Source: Mycteria americana (Eukaryota > Chordata > Aves > Ciconiiformes > Ciconiidae). Taken from it: 64,000 bases of DNA. Positions within the stretch are counted from its first letter, which is position 1, and each line of letters begins with the position of its first letter. The stretch is from contig NC_134373.1 of NCBI RefSeq assembly GCF_035582795.1, positions 33,512,501-33,576,500 of the forward strand, written 5' to 3'. A program made the translations under genes and the position numbers. The notes beneath the pieces were generated by a model. That model ran no database searches and had not been told where the DNA came from. It was given only the letters and a program-made list of their open reading frames with translations. This document shows positions 1 through 19,100 of the stretch, in pieces.

Positions 1-561
1 CAAATAAGTAGTTTGCCTGTGGAGATAAGCGTGCTATATATGATTGGCAAACTCTGGCCCGCAGGGAGAACACATGCAATGTCAACTGGAACCGCAACAA
101 AAGCTGCATAGAAAGTTAATTCGTTCAGTTTTTATGCATGCATTAGAGTTTACTTAAGGGCTGTGCTTTACAAATTAAATTAATTTTGTGGTTTTAAAAA
201 CGAAGCAGAGTGCTGGAGGGGGGAAAAAAAGGAAAAAGAGTGAGCACAGCTCAACGCCAGCCTGGACAAGCACCCGACGAGCACACGGCTTGGTCACCGG
301 TTTCTGCCACCTCCCCGCGCCCACCCGCTCCTCCCGCCCGGCCTCCCCGGGCCAGCGCCGAGCTGCGGGTGGGCCAGGCCCGCAGCCCCGGCCCCGCCGG
401 GCTGAGGCGAGCGTTTAAGCCCCGCATCGCGCCTCACGCAGACCTTACCAGGCGCCTCGGCCCCGCCGGCCTGTCCCACCTCCTGGAAGCGGAACGAGAG
501 GAGAGCGGTTACCCACGGCCCCGCTCGCCCACCCCTCCCCGGCCAGCGCCGTCCGCCTCAC
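1..561 (-). other. Intron 2 of the PARP14-like gene (start of it)
   Basis: No convincing coding exon is seen here. Bases from about 290 to 560 are GC-rich and belong to the promoter-side CpG island. Bases 1-200 are AT-richer ordinary intron. The long open frames in the GC-rich part lack domain content and arise from base composition. Confidence 0.5.
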
Positions 562-962
562 CTGCGCGGGGTCACCCTCCGCGGGCAGCTCGGTGACGAG
601 CAGCGACAGCCGCCCTCTGGGCCCCCAGTCGAGCTCATGGACCCGCCGGTCGAGCACCCGCTGCCTCACTGCCAACACAAGCACGGGTGAGGGGACGGAG
701 GGGACGGCAGCCGCCCCCCCACCCAAAGCGCGGGAAGGGGCCGTTAACGCCCCCGCCCCGGCCGCTCACCCTCGGGGCGGGCGAAGCAGACGAGGAGGTG
801 CCCGGTCCCGGTCGCGGTCCGCAGCTCGCACTCGCCGCCGCCCGAGCGCTTCTGGCTCTGGAAGTAGCAGAGCAGCTTCTTCCTCAGGGCGGGCGGCGGC
901 TCGGCGGCACCCCAGTCGCCGCGCACCAGCAGCGGGAAGGCGCCCGGCCGCTGCCCCGCCAT
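562..962 (-). CDS. PARP14: PARP14-like gene, first two coding exons (5' end only)
   Basis: Exon 1 is 962→770 and exon 2 is 668→562 on the minus strand. Together they give 100 in-frame codons with GT/AG borders (donor GAGG^GTGAGC, acceptor TTGGCAG^TGAGG, donor GCAG^GTGAGG). The start ATG sits in a near-ideal context (GCGGCCATGG). The protein opens with MAGQRPGAFPLLVRGDWG, contains YFQSQKRSGGGECE, and continues VRQRVLDRRVHELDW, which resembles the N-terminal RRM-like region of PARP14. The family is a large mono-ADP-ribosyltransferase with macrodomains, a WWE domain and a PARP domain; none of those lie in this window because the gene continues past the left edge. It lies head-to-tail with DTX3L. 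Birds can carry several PARP14-like paralogues, so the exact orthologue is uncertain. A PARP10- or PARP15-like relative is a less likely reading. Confidence 0.75.
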
Positions 963-998
963 GGCCGCCTCTGCGTCTATCCCCACCTCGCCGCTTTT

Positions 999-1012
999 GG
1001 TTTCATTTCTTC
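999..1012. promoter_or_regulatory. ISRE-like motif at the PARP14-like 5' end
   Basis: The plus strand reads GGTTTCATTTCTTC, which fits the interferon-stimulated response element pattern AGTTTCNNTTTCNY except for the first base. It sits about 37-50 bp upstream of the PARP14-like start codon, inside a CpG island (about 300-1140). PARP14 is known as an interferon-inducible gene. Whether this copy is functional is inferred. Confidence 0.65.
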
Positions 1013-1140
1013 AGCGAGGAAGCCAGCATGGCTGAGCTCCGCCCTGCGCTGGGGGCGGGCGGCCCCCGCGGGCCATGGCCGAGCGGGTCGGCGGGAGGTC
1101 CCGGTCCCTCGCCGCGCCTCTGCATGGAGGGCAGGGCGCA

Positions 1141-2862
1141 GCCTCTCACCGCCCTGGGAAAACACCCCGGGTTACACAGCCCGCTTTGCTCAGGAGATCC
1201 TAAACCTAGCGTTGTACTTCCATAGAGTCGTACAAGAAGCCGGTTTTACAAATACAGCTGTTTTCCATGCCTGAGCTTACCGTGGTTAATGCAGACCTCG
1301 CCCTCCCTGGGTTACACTTGCAAATCAAGTCGTGATGCAAAGTAAAATTACCCGTTTCCATCATTCTCCGTCAGAAATACTTGTACAACTGTGCAAGATT
1401 GCAACGAAAGAGTATTTTCCTCAGATCGACTAAACTGTACAGCTATGATTAGAAAGTAAAGGTCTGTACAGCTGGTTACAGGATAAAGGCTTGGGAGCTT
1501 TCAGTGACAGTCAATAGGGCTCTGCTGCAAAACTCAGCCTGCAAAACATTGCCACAGATAAAATGGGAGCCAGTGAATTGTCAGACGGGGCTCTGACGGC
1601 AGTGAACTGGCTTATTGGGACAGAAAGTGAAACAAGAGACAAAAAGAAGTTGGGAAGATTTGATTTTCACAGCTTGTTTCACAGCTTGTCAGTGTGCAGG
1701 ACAGCACGGGCATTTAGAAACAACTGGAATATTGGTATCTTACTGCACAGAAAAGGGAGGAAACTTGAAATAGTGTAATTGATTTATAATTAATGATTCT
1801 GAAACTACACTATTATTATTATCTAATAAATAGATTTATTTTAGTAGTGTAATTTCAGAATCTGACAATTAACAGAAGAATGCAGAACTGAGCAGATGGT
1901 ATTTTTATATTTTATTTATTAGTTATATTCAATAGCCACAAAGAAATTATTTAACTCACTAAAAATTATGGCTGCATTAAGTGAAAGCTATTTGTTTCAC
2001 ACCACCACAAAGGTAATTAGCAGGCTATTTAGTGCAGAATAGCAACAAAGCATCTTTATGATACAATTTATACCATATATTGGAAGCAATGGGAAGAATA
2101 CAGTTTTGTAGTTGCAAAGCTAACTTAAAAGTTGTATTTAAGCTTAAACACGATGTAAGGCACAGAAGCAGGACCCCATTATCAGAGATGGCCACAGGCA
2201 CTGTTACTTTCCATTTACTCCAACATGGCTCTGAGCATTCAGCACTTTTGCAGGGTTAAAAATACAGCAGCATCTATGTACCCCTTCATACATTATCCAC
2301 ACTAATTTCATATTTAAAACCCGAACCACTAATGCCATTTCTACCCTGAAAAGGAAAAGAAGCAAAAGATCATAGCCTGATCACATCTGATGCTATAACA
2401 GCTGCATAAAAATTTTCCAGCAGATGGGTTACATGATGCTATCCATGATCACAGACGTAATAACACAAAGATAAAGTAACTGTTTGATCAAATAAAAGCT
2501 AGGAGTGGATCTGTTGGTTTTGGTGGTCAGACTGAAGTGTTGTGGGAAAAAGAGCGCATCAGATTCACTGGTAAAAAAAGATACACAATCTGATATTCGA
2601 CAAGTGCAACAAGTACTGATGCTGCACTCACAAGACCCAAATTCTGTAAAGGTTACACATATAGGGAAGCATTATTCAAGGAAGTAAATGATGTATAAAA
2701 AGAACATATACTGTTTGATGAGAAAAGATTACGTTTCTTAGCTGAATGCAAAATACAGGTACAGTAGTTGAACAAAGTAACTTCTTTCTTCTTAGTGCTT
2801 GAATAGTAAATTAATTGCTCTATGTTCAGTTATACTTAGGAGCTGACAGTTGATAAATTTCT
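1141..2862. other. Spacer between DTX3L and the PARP14-like gene, including DTX3L 3' UTR
   Basis: No coding exon is seen. The right part, leftward from 2862, should be DTX3L 3' UTR. Possible minus-strand AATAAA signals (TTTATT on the plus strand) occur at 2862-2867 (overlapping the stop codon), 1835-1840 and 1911-1920. Bases 1793-1862 form an inverted repeat, listed separately. Confidence 0.5.
1795..1862. repeat. Inverted repeat / hairpin with 18-bp arms
   Basis: Arm 1795-1812 and arm 1845-1862 are reverse complements with one mismatch. The loop of about 32 bp holds a second small palindrome (AATAAATAGATTTATT, 1826-1840). It may be a degenerate MITE or an RNA hairpin beyond the DTX3L 3' end. 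No terminal duplication was identified. Confidence 0.6.
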
Positions 2863-9998
<7,136 letters not shown>

Positions 9999-10119
9999 GA
10001 TGCCTGCCGCTGCCCGCTTTCGCTTTCGTTTCCCGCTCGGGGCCGCGGTTCCCCGCCCCGGGCTCGGCTCCAGCTCCCGGCGCTGAGGGGGAGACGGCCG
10101 AGCCGCGTAGCGCCGGTTA
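9999..10119. promoter_or_regulatory. Bidirectional DTX3L/PARP9 promoter with tandem ISRE/IRF motif
   Basis: Only about 120 bp separate the divergent DTX3L (minus, 9998) and PARP9 (plus, 10120) start codons. At 10018-10034 the plus strand reads TTTCGCTTTCGTTTCCC: two TTTC units with the 2-base spacing of an IRF/ISRE site, plus a third TTTC. The gap lies in a CpG island (about 9640-10330). A shared interferon-gamma-responsive promoter is known for the mammalian gene pair, and the arrangement here looks the same. Exact transcription starts cannot be read from sequence. Confidence 0.85.
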
Positions 10120-13100
10120 ATGGGGATCTTCCAGGTAACAGAGCGGGGCTGGGGCGGGGGCGGAGGACCCGAGGGGCCGGGGCTGGTGCCGGCCTCCCCG
10201 CGGGGCGGCCCTGCGCTGGGCAGCAGCTCCCTCAAGGGCCCGGGGAGCTGCGGCTGGAGGTGCTCCTGTGCGACAGGCCGGGACGGGCTCTCCGGGGCTT
10301 AACGCACCCCGCTGCCAACGGGTTTTAGGCACTGGGGGAAAAAAAAAGGCGCCGTGCTCTGTCCTGGCTCTCGGGACGAGGTAAAATTTCCTGGCTTCTC
10401 ACCACCCGCAGGTCAGCTGGAGCTAGAGGAAGCTGTGGGTGACTTCAGCCGCAGTGGTCCAGTCACCGTGATTTCAGCTCCAAATAGCATTTTAAATATT
10501 AGAAAACTTCATACAAATTTTTGAAAAGGTGGTGGTGCTGCCGGTTTTGCTTGCAACAGAACTGCTCCTGTGGGAACACAGCCCATCAGGCAGTAACATG
10601 CATTTTCTCTTTCTTGTTTTTTGCAATAGAGTTACAGTCCAGAGACCTCGGAAGAGATGAGCAGTTTAGGTAAGCCTCTCATTTAGCCATCTGCAAAGTG
10701 TGTTCCTGTGTTTAAGTTGAAAATTGTCAGCTACAGCCAGCAAACTGGGAAACATTGACACAGGATAGCCAAAAGCAACCTGAAATTTATGAATTGGACA
10801 CGGTTATGAATCAATGTTATTATTGACTACTTCAACAGGATTTGATTGCATTTCTCTTTTAAAAGTAAGAGCTCAGAAGTGTTTTGATGAATCAGTGAGC
10901 ATACCTTAGAAGTGCAAAACATTAGACTCTTTTTACAAGCAGGTGGCATACCCCGGAGGAAAGTTTGATTAAACTCATACAACTTGATTTACACTAATGG
11001 ACATAGCTACTGCATATAGTACTGCTGACCTCTGCCAGGAGAGGGCTCTATAGCCATAGTGATAATATAAGAACTGCCCCACTCTTTACCATTATTTTTG
11101 TACCCTAAAAAAAGTGGTTTAAAAAGCCCTTCTGAATTCGTAAGTTCCTTACGAACAAAGAACTTGCTTGTGGGCTTTAAGTGCATACCAAAGAAGAGCC
11201 ACAGAATTAAAGGCAAAGCTCAGCCTAAGATATCTGTGGCATGGTTAAATTAACGTATCGGCAAGTGTTCCTCTGCCGCTGTGGGTCACTGACTCTGCAA
11301 AGGCCTGCGGTACTCACCCTTGGACCTTGCTGGAAATCAGTAACAAAATGCTAAGAATGCCCTGGAGAGGGCAGAGGCAGGCTTCAGCCCACTCGGCAAA
11401 ACAAGCTCAGAGGGGGAGAAGTGGTGTTTTCTGCTTTTACAAGCATTTTGAAGCCCTGATTATGGTGTGGCTTTTCACATTTGCTTTCTCAGCTGGAGTT
11501 TTAGTGGCAAATGCAGCACAGCATCACAGTGGCACTGCAGCCATTTAGCAAAGCCCTATGACAGCATCTGTTTCAAAGACGTTCCTCTCATACTTGTCTG
11601 CTTCTTTTTCTTCCTTCTCACCATTTCTTCTCAGCCCATTCAGTTGTGCTGCTGCATCAGTCTTTGAGGTTGGTGCTCTAAATCAGATTAAGTTTTGTGG
11701 TGTGGTTTGTTTTTTTTTAATTCAGATTCTGTCACTGATTCATTTAAGAATATGTCCCTGACAATGGTTGTGTCAGCCTAATGGTGGGGAGAATAAACAG
11801 TAGGAAAGAGAGAGAGTAAAGAACAAGTAGCAGGAGGAGACACATCTTAACCAAGCTTCCTCCTCAGGTAAACAGTAAGGCAAACCCAAACCCTCAAGCC
11901 ACCACAGGCTCAGTGATACTGTTGTTGTCACCTTTTAGTGCCTTTGGAGGAGGAGTAGGGAAAGAGAAGCGATCAGCCACTTCTAAGGAAAAGCTATTTG
12001 CCCAAGGGACCTACAGGCTATATGCTGGTAATCCCTCTGCTGAGAGGACTCTGAGCAGGCTGTTTGGGGGCTCAGGGCATATTTCACCAGGTCTGACATC
12101 TGCTGGGTCACAAGAAGATAATCTTAAAGACAGACTGTTTCAGAGGAGGGTGTGTGGTCTCTCTGAGGACACTGATCATCAGCAGCTAGCCACTCCCATG
12201 TCTACCTGTGTTCAGTTACGGGAAGGGAGCTGGTTGTTGATTGAAAAGATGAAACTGAAAGTATTCACAGGCTTACAGGAAACAGTGGACAGCATAATAC
12301 TGACTGTTTCTCAGAATCCAAAGACTTTAAGTTGACAGAATGCGCTTGAACTTTGCACTTTCCTGAAACTTACGCTGCTGTGATTCATAAGGCATTGGAA
12401 GGAAAGAGGAGAAGGTCTTGAGGAAAGGTGGGAAAGGAGCTACTAGATGGAGAGGTTAATTTGAACAGAGTAATGAACAACACTTGAGGCCTCGATTTCT
12501 TTGCTTAGTTGGGCTTTCTAAGCCTATGAAAAGGGGAGAGAGAAGATCAGACTATACCAAAAAATATTGGTAAGTAATGACAACAGGATAAAATTGAGAG
12601 CTATAAACCACACTTCTATATCAAAGGCAATGTTTTGACATTAGTGTCATGGATTTCACTTTATTTTATTCTGTATCCTAGGGCCAAGCATGGTAATGTA
12701 TGAAGACAGCTTGATGATCCCCATCAATAAAGATGCCTATGAAGTTCTTAAGAAAAGAGAGGACTGCCTAAGTAATCTCATATACAAAAAGTTTGCTTGT
12801 AAATTGACCTTCAAAGGTACAGAATGCGCTGTTGAAGTATACAGGAAAAAACTAAAGCAGGGAATTGACATTTGTGTTTGTAAGGATGATCTCACAAGAC
12901 ACAAGGCTGATGCTTTGGTGAATGCAGCCAATGAATATCTAGATCATGGAGGAGGCCTTGCTTTAGCCCTTGTGAATGCTGGAGGGCCAGAAATACAAGA
13001 GGAAAGCAATCTTCATATTCAAACGTATGGAAAACTCACAGCTGGCAAAATAGCAGTGACACGTGGAGGGAAGCTTCCTTGTAAGAAAATTATTCATGCA

Positions 13101-16100
13101 GTTGGTCCAAAGTGGACCATTCATGAAAAGGAAAAATGTTGTCACCTACTCCAGGAAGCTATTGTGAACGTTCTGAAGTATGTTAGTGCTCCAGAAAATT
13201 TTGCTATAAAGTCTGTGGCTATCCCAGCAGTGAGTTCAGGTATTTTTGGCTTCCCGCTCAGTTTGTGTGCTCAAGTGATTGTAATGGCTATAAAGGAATT
13301 TGTTGAGGCAAGTCCACCAAGCTGTCTCAGGGAAATCCGCCTGGTGAACATTTATGAGCCTACAGTTGCAGAAATGAAGAGGGCCTGTGAACAGTTTCTG
13401 GGTGATAGCAGTTCACTTCCGGAAACTCTTTCAGCTGCACCAATTGAGCCTTCAGCTTTCATCAAACATGGAGGCATTTGCTTGCGCGTCATAAGAGGAC
13501 TCATTGAAGCGCAGAAGGTAAGTCTGTCCTGTAATATGTTGAACATGGAGTTGCCTCCAAGTCTTTGCAGCATTTGGATCCCAAGAGTTCAGAACACATA
13601 TTGTATCAGTCCACTAGTTATCTTCTCATCCTGATGAGAGTTTACAAATGGTAAATAAATTATAGCAGCAAGGAGTTGTTTTTTTTTTTCTAAATGGGTA
13701 TTAAACATTAGAATGTTTTTATTTCTTTTTTTGTATACATGCTATTACAGGATAATATGAAGCAGCTAAAGATTGGAGGATTGATAATAATATATCCCTA
13801 TGTTAATGTTTATCTTCTTATTATAATATCATGGGAGTTCACATTTTATCATGCATTCCCTAGAAGTCTACTCTTATTTTTTGCCCTGCTTTTTCCTATA
13901 ATTTATGTTCTCGTAGGTGTCACTACTGGAGCTATTCAGGAAACACTGAAACAGCTGGAAATAACATACAGATGATGTGCACCTTACCTTTAAACACTGC
14001 ATCATTTACATTGATTCATTTAACTTTTTAGCTAGAAAATCTGATGCAAAACATATGAGCTTAGTCATAGTAATCCAACAGAGCTCTTAGACTGGAAGCT
14101 ACATCACAGGAATGACATTTGCTTTCAGCAAATACTGTATCTTAAAGAAATTTGTAACTTTTATTTTAAAGAAGTATCTTAATTGCATAGGAAGTTCATT
14201 TTTTTGAGGTGAGAGCAAAGGATCGCAAAGTTGACATTGTGGGGAATTTTGTTAACCATTTCTACAGCACTGAAAGATACCACATGCCTTCAAGACTATG
14301 AGGAAAACATGCTCCAAAGTCTTGAGGAAAACATGCTCCAAAGTCTTGCATCTTTAGATAATCTTCAGCAATTAAAGTTAGAACAATTACTGCTGTTATC
14401 AGCATTCTGTAAACAAGTGGTTTGCATTTCACATATTTAATTTGAAATATAGAAGACCTACTACGGGAATCTGCTGTTTCCACTGGGAATTGGAAGCAAC
14501 CATAGCTTTGCAGTTTCCCTGTGTGCACTGACCCCGCTAGCTTGATGACGAGTGCTTGCTACCCTAACATGGGGAGCATCTGCATGGGCTGGAATAACAG
14601 ACATAGCCATAGTTCTCTCCTGCTCATTGATAATTGGCTGCAGAATTGCATTTCATGAGGTGCATATGGGTCACTTCTATAGCTGTGGTAATCATTCTGT
14701 TGAATACACTCTGATGACTTGAACAGGTCTGAAGCATGCTGTTGGCTTCTGAAAAAAATGTATGCATTTACTGCCACTAGAAGGTGCATACTTTGATGTA
14801 TTCCAGCGCTGCCCTTAGTAGTAGTAAGAGAACCTTTCAAACAGCTGATCTGCTGCAGTCAGGCTTTTTTAAAGGAATTGTTCCTAGAAAGATTGCTCTC
14901 TATAGTAGCAAAGCTTGCAAATAGTAAACTTGAAGTACACTGAAACTTTGCACTCTTTTCTTCCAGACTACAGCTGTTGTTAATTCTGTGTTTATGAATG
15001 GCGAACCTTACTCTTCAGTTTCAAGAAGATTACTGCAAAAAGCGGGTTCAGCTCTTCAGGATGAATTTCAGTCTCATCTTAGATATTCCTCATCTTATAA
15101 GGAACTCATAGTAACAAAAGGGTATAATCTGCCCTGTGATCTTGTACTGCATGTTGTATGGCTGCAATACCGCCACAGGGTGTTACTGTGTGAGGTGATG
15201 ATCAGTTAGATTGGATTTTAATTGATTTTCATGTTGAGTGGTGTGAGGACTAAAACACTTGTTTTTCCTGCAGGAATTAAAAGTTGCGGTGACAAGATGC
15301 CTGGATTACTTTTGGGACTACCAATCTCCCTCAGTTTCTTTTCCAGCAAATGGGATTTGGTCGTTAATGCTGCCTGTTGATACAGTGGCAGAGATCATGA
15401 TTGAAGAGGTTTTAAATTTTGCCAGGGCACACCCAGAGAAGGAGATAGATGTGCAGTTTGTCTGTTGCCCAGATGACTACAATGCCTATCAGGTAACAAA
15501 TTTGTTGTTAACTGCCAATAAGGAAAGCCCAAAACTGTAAAAATATTCCCATAGATGACTACAAATTAAGATCATCTAATTCCATACTACTTATAACATT
15601 TGTGAGCGGCAGGTCCCTTTATGAAACTATTTGTCTCATTAACAGGTATTATTAATCTGTACAAAACTTTATTTTCTCTTCACTAAAGCCAAAGTCTTCA
15701 CCCTGTGGTCTGATAGCAAGGGGAGGGAACTCGGAAATTCCCATGACTATCAGTGAATTTATAAGAATGAGTTAAGAGTAACTCTTAACTCATTAGGGAG
15801 TAAGCTTATTCCTCCTCAGGAAATTTCTTTAACTAATTTTTTTGGTGTGAAGTTCCTAGGGCAAAACACTATCAACACATTATATGACCTAACATGGTAG
15901 AAGGGTTGCAGACAGACACTGGATAATTTCAACTGCAGGGTGCCATTTTCTACCTTTTGAATATTTGACCGATGTGATTAATACACAACTATTTTAGATA
16001 GCCATCTACTATAAAAGTACAGAGTTTGCTTTTGTTCCCATTTAACTTCAACCATCCGTTCTTTCAACAGGTGCAAGAACTCGGTGGAGGGGGGTTGGAA

Positions 16101-19100
16101 CTAGACCATCTTTAAGGTCCCTTCCAACCCAAACCATTCTATGATTCTAAGATCAGATCCATGTTCTGTAACAGTCCCATAAACTCTAAAGGAAGCTGTA
16201 TGACAGCTGTGTGCTCATCACTTAATCCCTTGATAATGAGGGCACAGCAGAAACTCTTTTTGCTGAAAAAAGAAGGAAAGGCAATTTGCCAGATGCCAAA
16301 TCCACTGCCTAGCAGAGTAGCGCTTCTCAGAGGCTTTCCACGTGTGATCATGAAGAGGAGCTTTGTGGTAAAGGCAGGGGAATAGTCTGGGTTTTAAAAC
16401 TGAGTAAGGATTCATCAGCATTAAACTGCAAGTAATGAACACCTTTATCTACTGTGGTTCCATGAATTCCAGATATGCCACAACCACAAGGAGTTGGTAA
16501 AGGTGCCATTCAGTGTGTAAGGTGTCTTACCTTAGGAGATGTAGAAGAACAGGAATGCATTTGATATTGTCAGGAGTAACACTTTGGGACAAATGTCAGC
16601 TGTTAACAATTTCAGAATTTGGGGGGGGTGGTGTAACTACAGCTGTAAACTGCTTATCTAACAGAATTTTGAAGAGATGAATTGTGTATTTGACAACAGA
16701 GATTGCAAACTGCTCCTAAACTTTTCTCTTTCAAGGTTTTCCTGAGAAAACTTTATTCAGCAACACACAAACTGGAAAAAAAGCAATATTACAACAGAAG
16801 TGATCATTTGAGTAAGTAATGAACAGAAGGGGCATTTTGAATAAATGAGCACTCCAGATTTGAGAATCTGAAATCGCATTCCTTTAAGAAGAGCTTAGTA
16901 TTTGCATATGTGTCTTGGGGAAAGGGAGAGGCAAAAATGTGTGAGCACTTTGCATTTTTACATTAATAGGAATGGAACTGGGCAGTCCCTTATAAGATTT
17001 TCAAACATAACAGTGCCTTCTGTGGCTTGTTATTCAAACATAACAGTGCCTAACTTGTTGGAAGTCATTTAGTGGAAGGCAAATAAATTCTGCATGTGTG
17101 GGGGTTGTTTTTTCCTGGAAACCTTACCTCCTGGTATCTGATCTCTTCTCTTTGAGCATACCAGAAGAGTAGTGTGTTTCTTGCACTGTACATCTTGGAT
17201 TACATATAGGAATTTGTGATAGCACTTGAAAGCTCTTTACTCTTCCAATGCGCTTGTATAAAAAAAAAATCTTTCTTCCAGGTACAGAATCAGGCAGTCA
17301 GAGCATAAAAGAGACTGCAAATAACAAACTAGCTATTGAACTTGAAGGGAACATGCAGACAGCATTGGAAGCAGCAGAATCGTGGATCCAAAGCATGGTA
17401 CAAATTCAGGAAAGCCACCGTGCTGTTATTGAAAACAACTACATTTTTAGCCTCGGTAAAAATGAGTTTGCAGAACTATCTCAAGAGCAGCATTCTAGTG
17501 TACGTGTATCAGAAGAAGTGCGAGGTGGAAAAGCAAGACTGGAGTTTCAGGGACCCCCTGATGCTGTGATTGATGCAGTGCTTACAACTGAAAAATTACT
17601 GCTTCGTATGCAAGGGAAGACTACAGCCAAACAAGAGGAACTGCTGTACTTAATGGGTATGTAGAATAAATAAGTGACCAATTAATTAAATAAGTGCCTA
17701 AATAAGGTCAAGTATGAAGCAACATATATCTGTGCATTGCTGAGAGTGGACAGACATGCATTCAGTTCACACACATACTTAATACATAATTAAAGAATTG
17801 CTTTAATTACCGATATTACTATACTTTTATCGTATGAGCCCCTGAAAGAGCGTTTGTTAGCTTCGGTTACTCACTTGGCAATATTCCCAGTAGGGCACAG
17901 TTTATACAGGGGCTGGCTGCCGTTGTGCAGCCAGCTGTAATGCTGGCTTCCTCCAGGACAGCTTCACAGTATACCTTTGCTGAGCTCTTTTGCTGGCTAC
18001 AGCTGGACCACTGTTGCAGGACCCACCAATGGACTTGTTCTGCAGAGCCCTTGTCTTTCACTAACAGTGGATAGAACTAGTGGCATTACACAAAGCTACT
18101 GAGTGATCGCTTTTTCCTTGTGTTTGTATAGTCATTCAATATTGATACCATTATATGAAAGTTGGGCTGTGGAGAGATGTAATGGAGAAGATAAATTGCT
18201 TTTCTGTGATTCTCTCTCTGGTTTCTTTAATAAATGTAGAAAAAATGAATAAATTAATATATATATATCAATCCCTCTCACTATTAGCCTCTGGCATTAC
18301 TTTGGAGAATATTTAACATTCTTTGTTCTTAACTAAACTACCAAACTAAAGCATTGGATCCCTCCTCCTTGCCTTTGCTTCAGATATTATGATATATGAA
18401 AATTGTACTCCCTTGTTTGTATCCAGGCCCACCAGAAGCAGGTCAGCTTTCGGAAGGACACCTTCACAGGACAAATACTGCTAAATGCGTCCAGATTTCA
18501 CTGGTGGAATCATACTCTCAGGAGTTTAAAGACAGACAGAAACAGTTTGAAAAGGCTGGGCTTCGTGTTCTCAAGGTAAAGAGGGTATTCATGGAAAAAC
18601 TCAATCTCAGCCTACATATTTGAACTAACATGTTTAACATATGTTTAAAAAACTCAGATGAACTATTTCAATATATTGCTTTTAAAACTTAAGATCAAAA
18701 TCAGCCTCACCCTTAAAATAGAGGTAGTCTATTATAGATGTAATAAAAAGTATTTTAAACATAATGCAAATAATCACTCAAAAAGTGTGGTTAAATTCTG
18801 AGAAGTCCTTTTAACTGTACTGTATATTCTGTCTCTTATGTCATGCTTCAAATGTTCCTTTATAGGACTCTAGAGAACTATGAGATTGGTATGTTAGAAT
18901 GAGTACAATATTCCAGGGCACTAATGCAGCATCTCTGTTTTCTTGTGAGCTTGACACCAAAAATTAGCAACAGAATTTGTCAGAGTTATGATCTGATTAG
19001 TAGTGTGTTGAAGTTGGGCTCTTGCTTGGATATCAGTGCTTAACTGAAGGGGAGAAGGATGAGGCTGTGCAACACAGAAAAATACTGAAGTTTGTAAACA

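Larger units (their letters stand above)
300..1140. promoter_or_regulatory. CpG island over the PARP14-like promoter and first exons
   Basis: This is a GC-rich, CpG-dense stretch covering exons 1-2 of the PARP14-like gene and about 180 bp upstream of its start codon. The sharp fall to AT-rich sequence after about 1200 marks the border. It is consistent with a CpG-island promoter. Confidence 0.7.

Noticed and set aside
188-1274. Several long open frames on both strands in the GC-rich left end
   Set aside because: They arise from CpG-island composition. Only the minus-strand frame with the KRSGGGEC block has splice sites, correct phase and family similarity.
11913-12335. A 140-codon plus-strand open frame in PARP9 intron 2 as a possible extra exon
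   Set aside because: No domain similarity and no splice border giving the right phase was evident. The flanking PARP9 exons join correctly without it.
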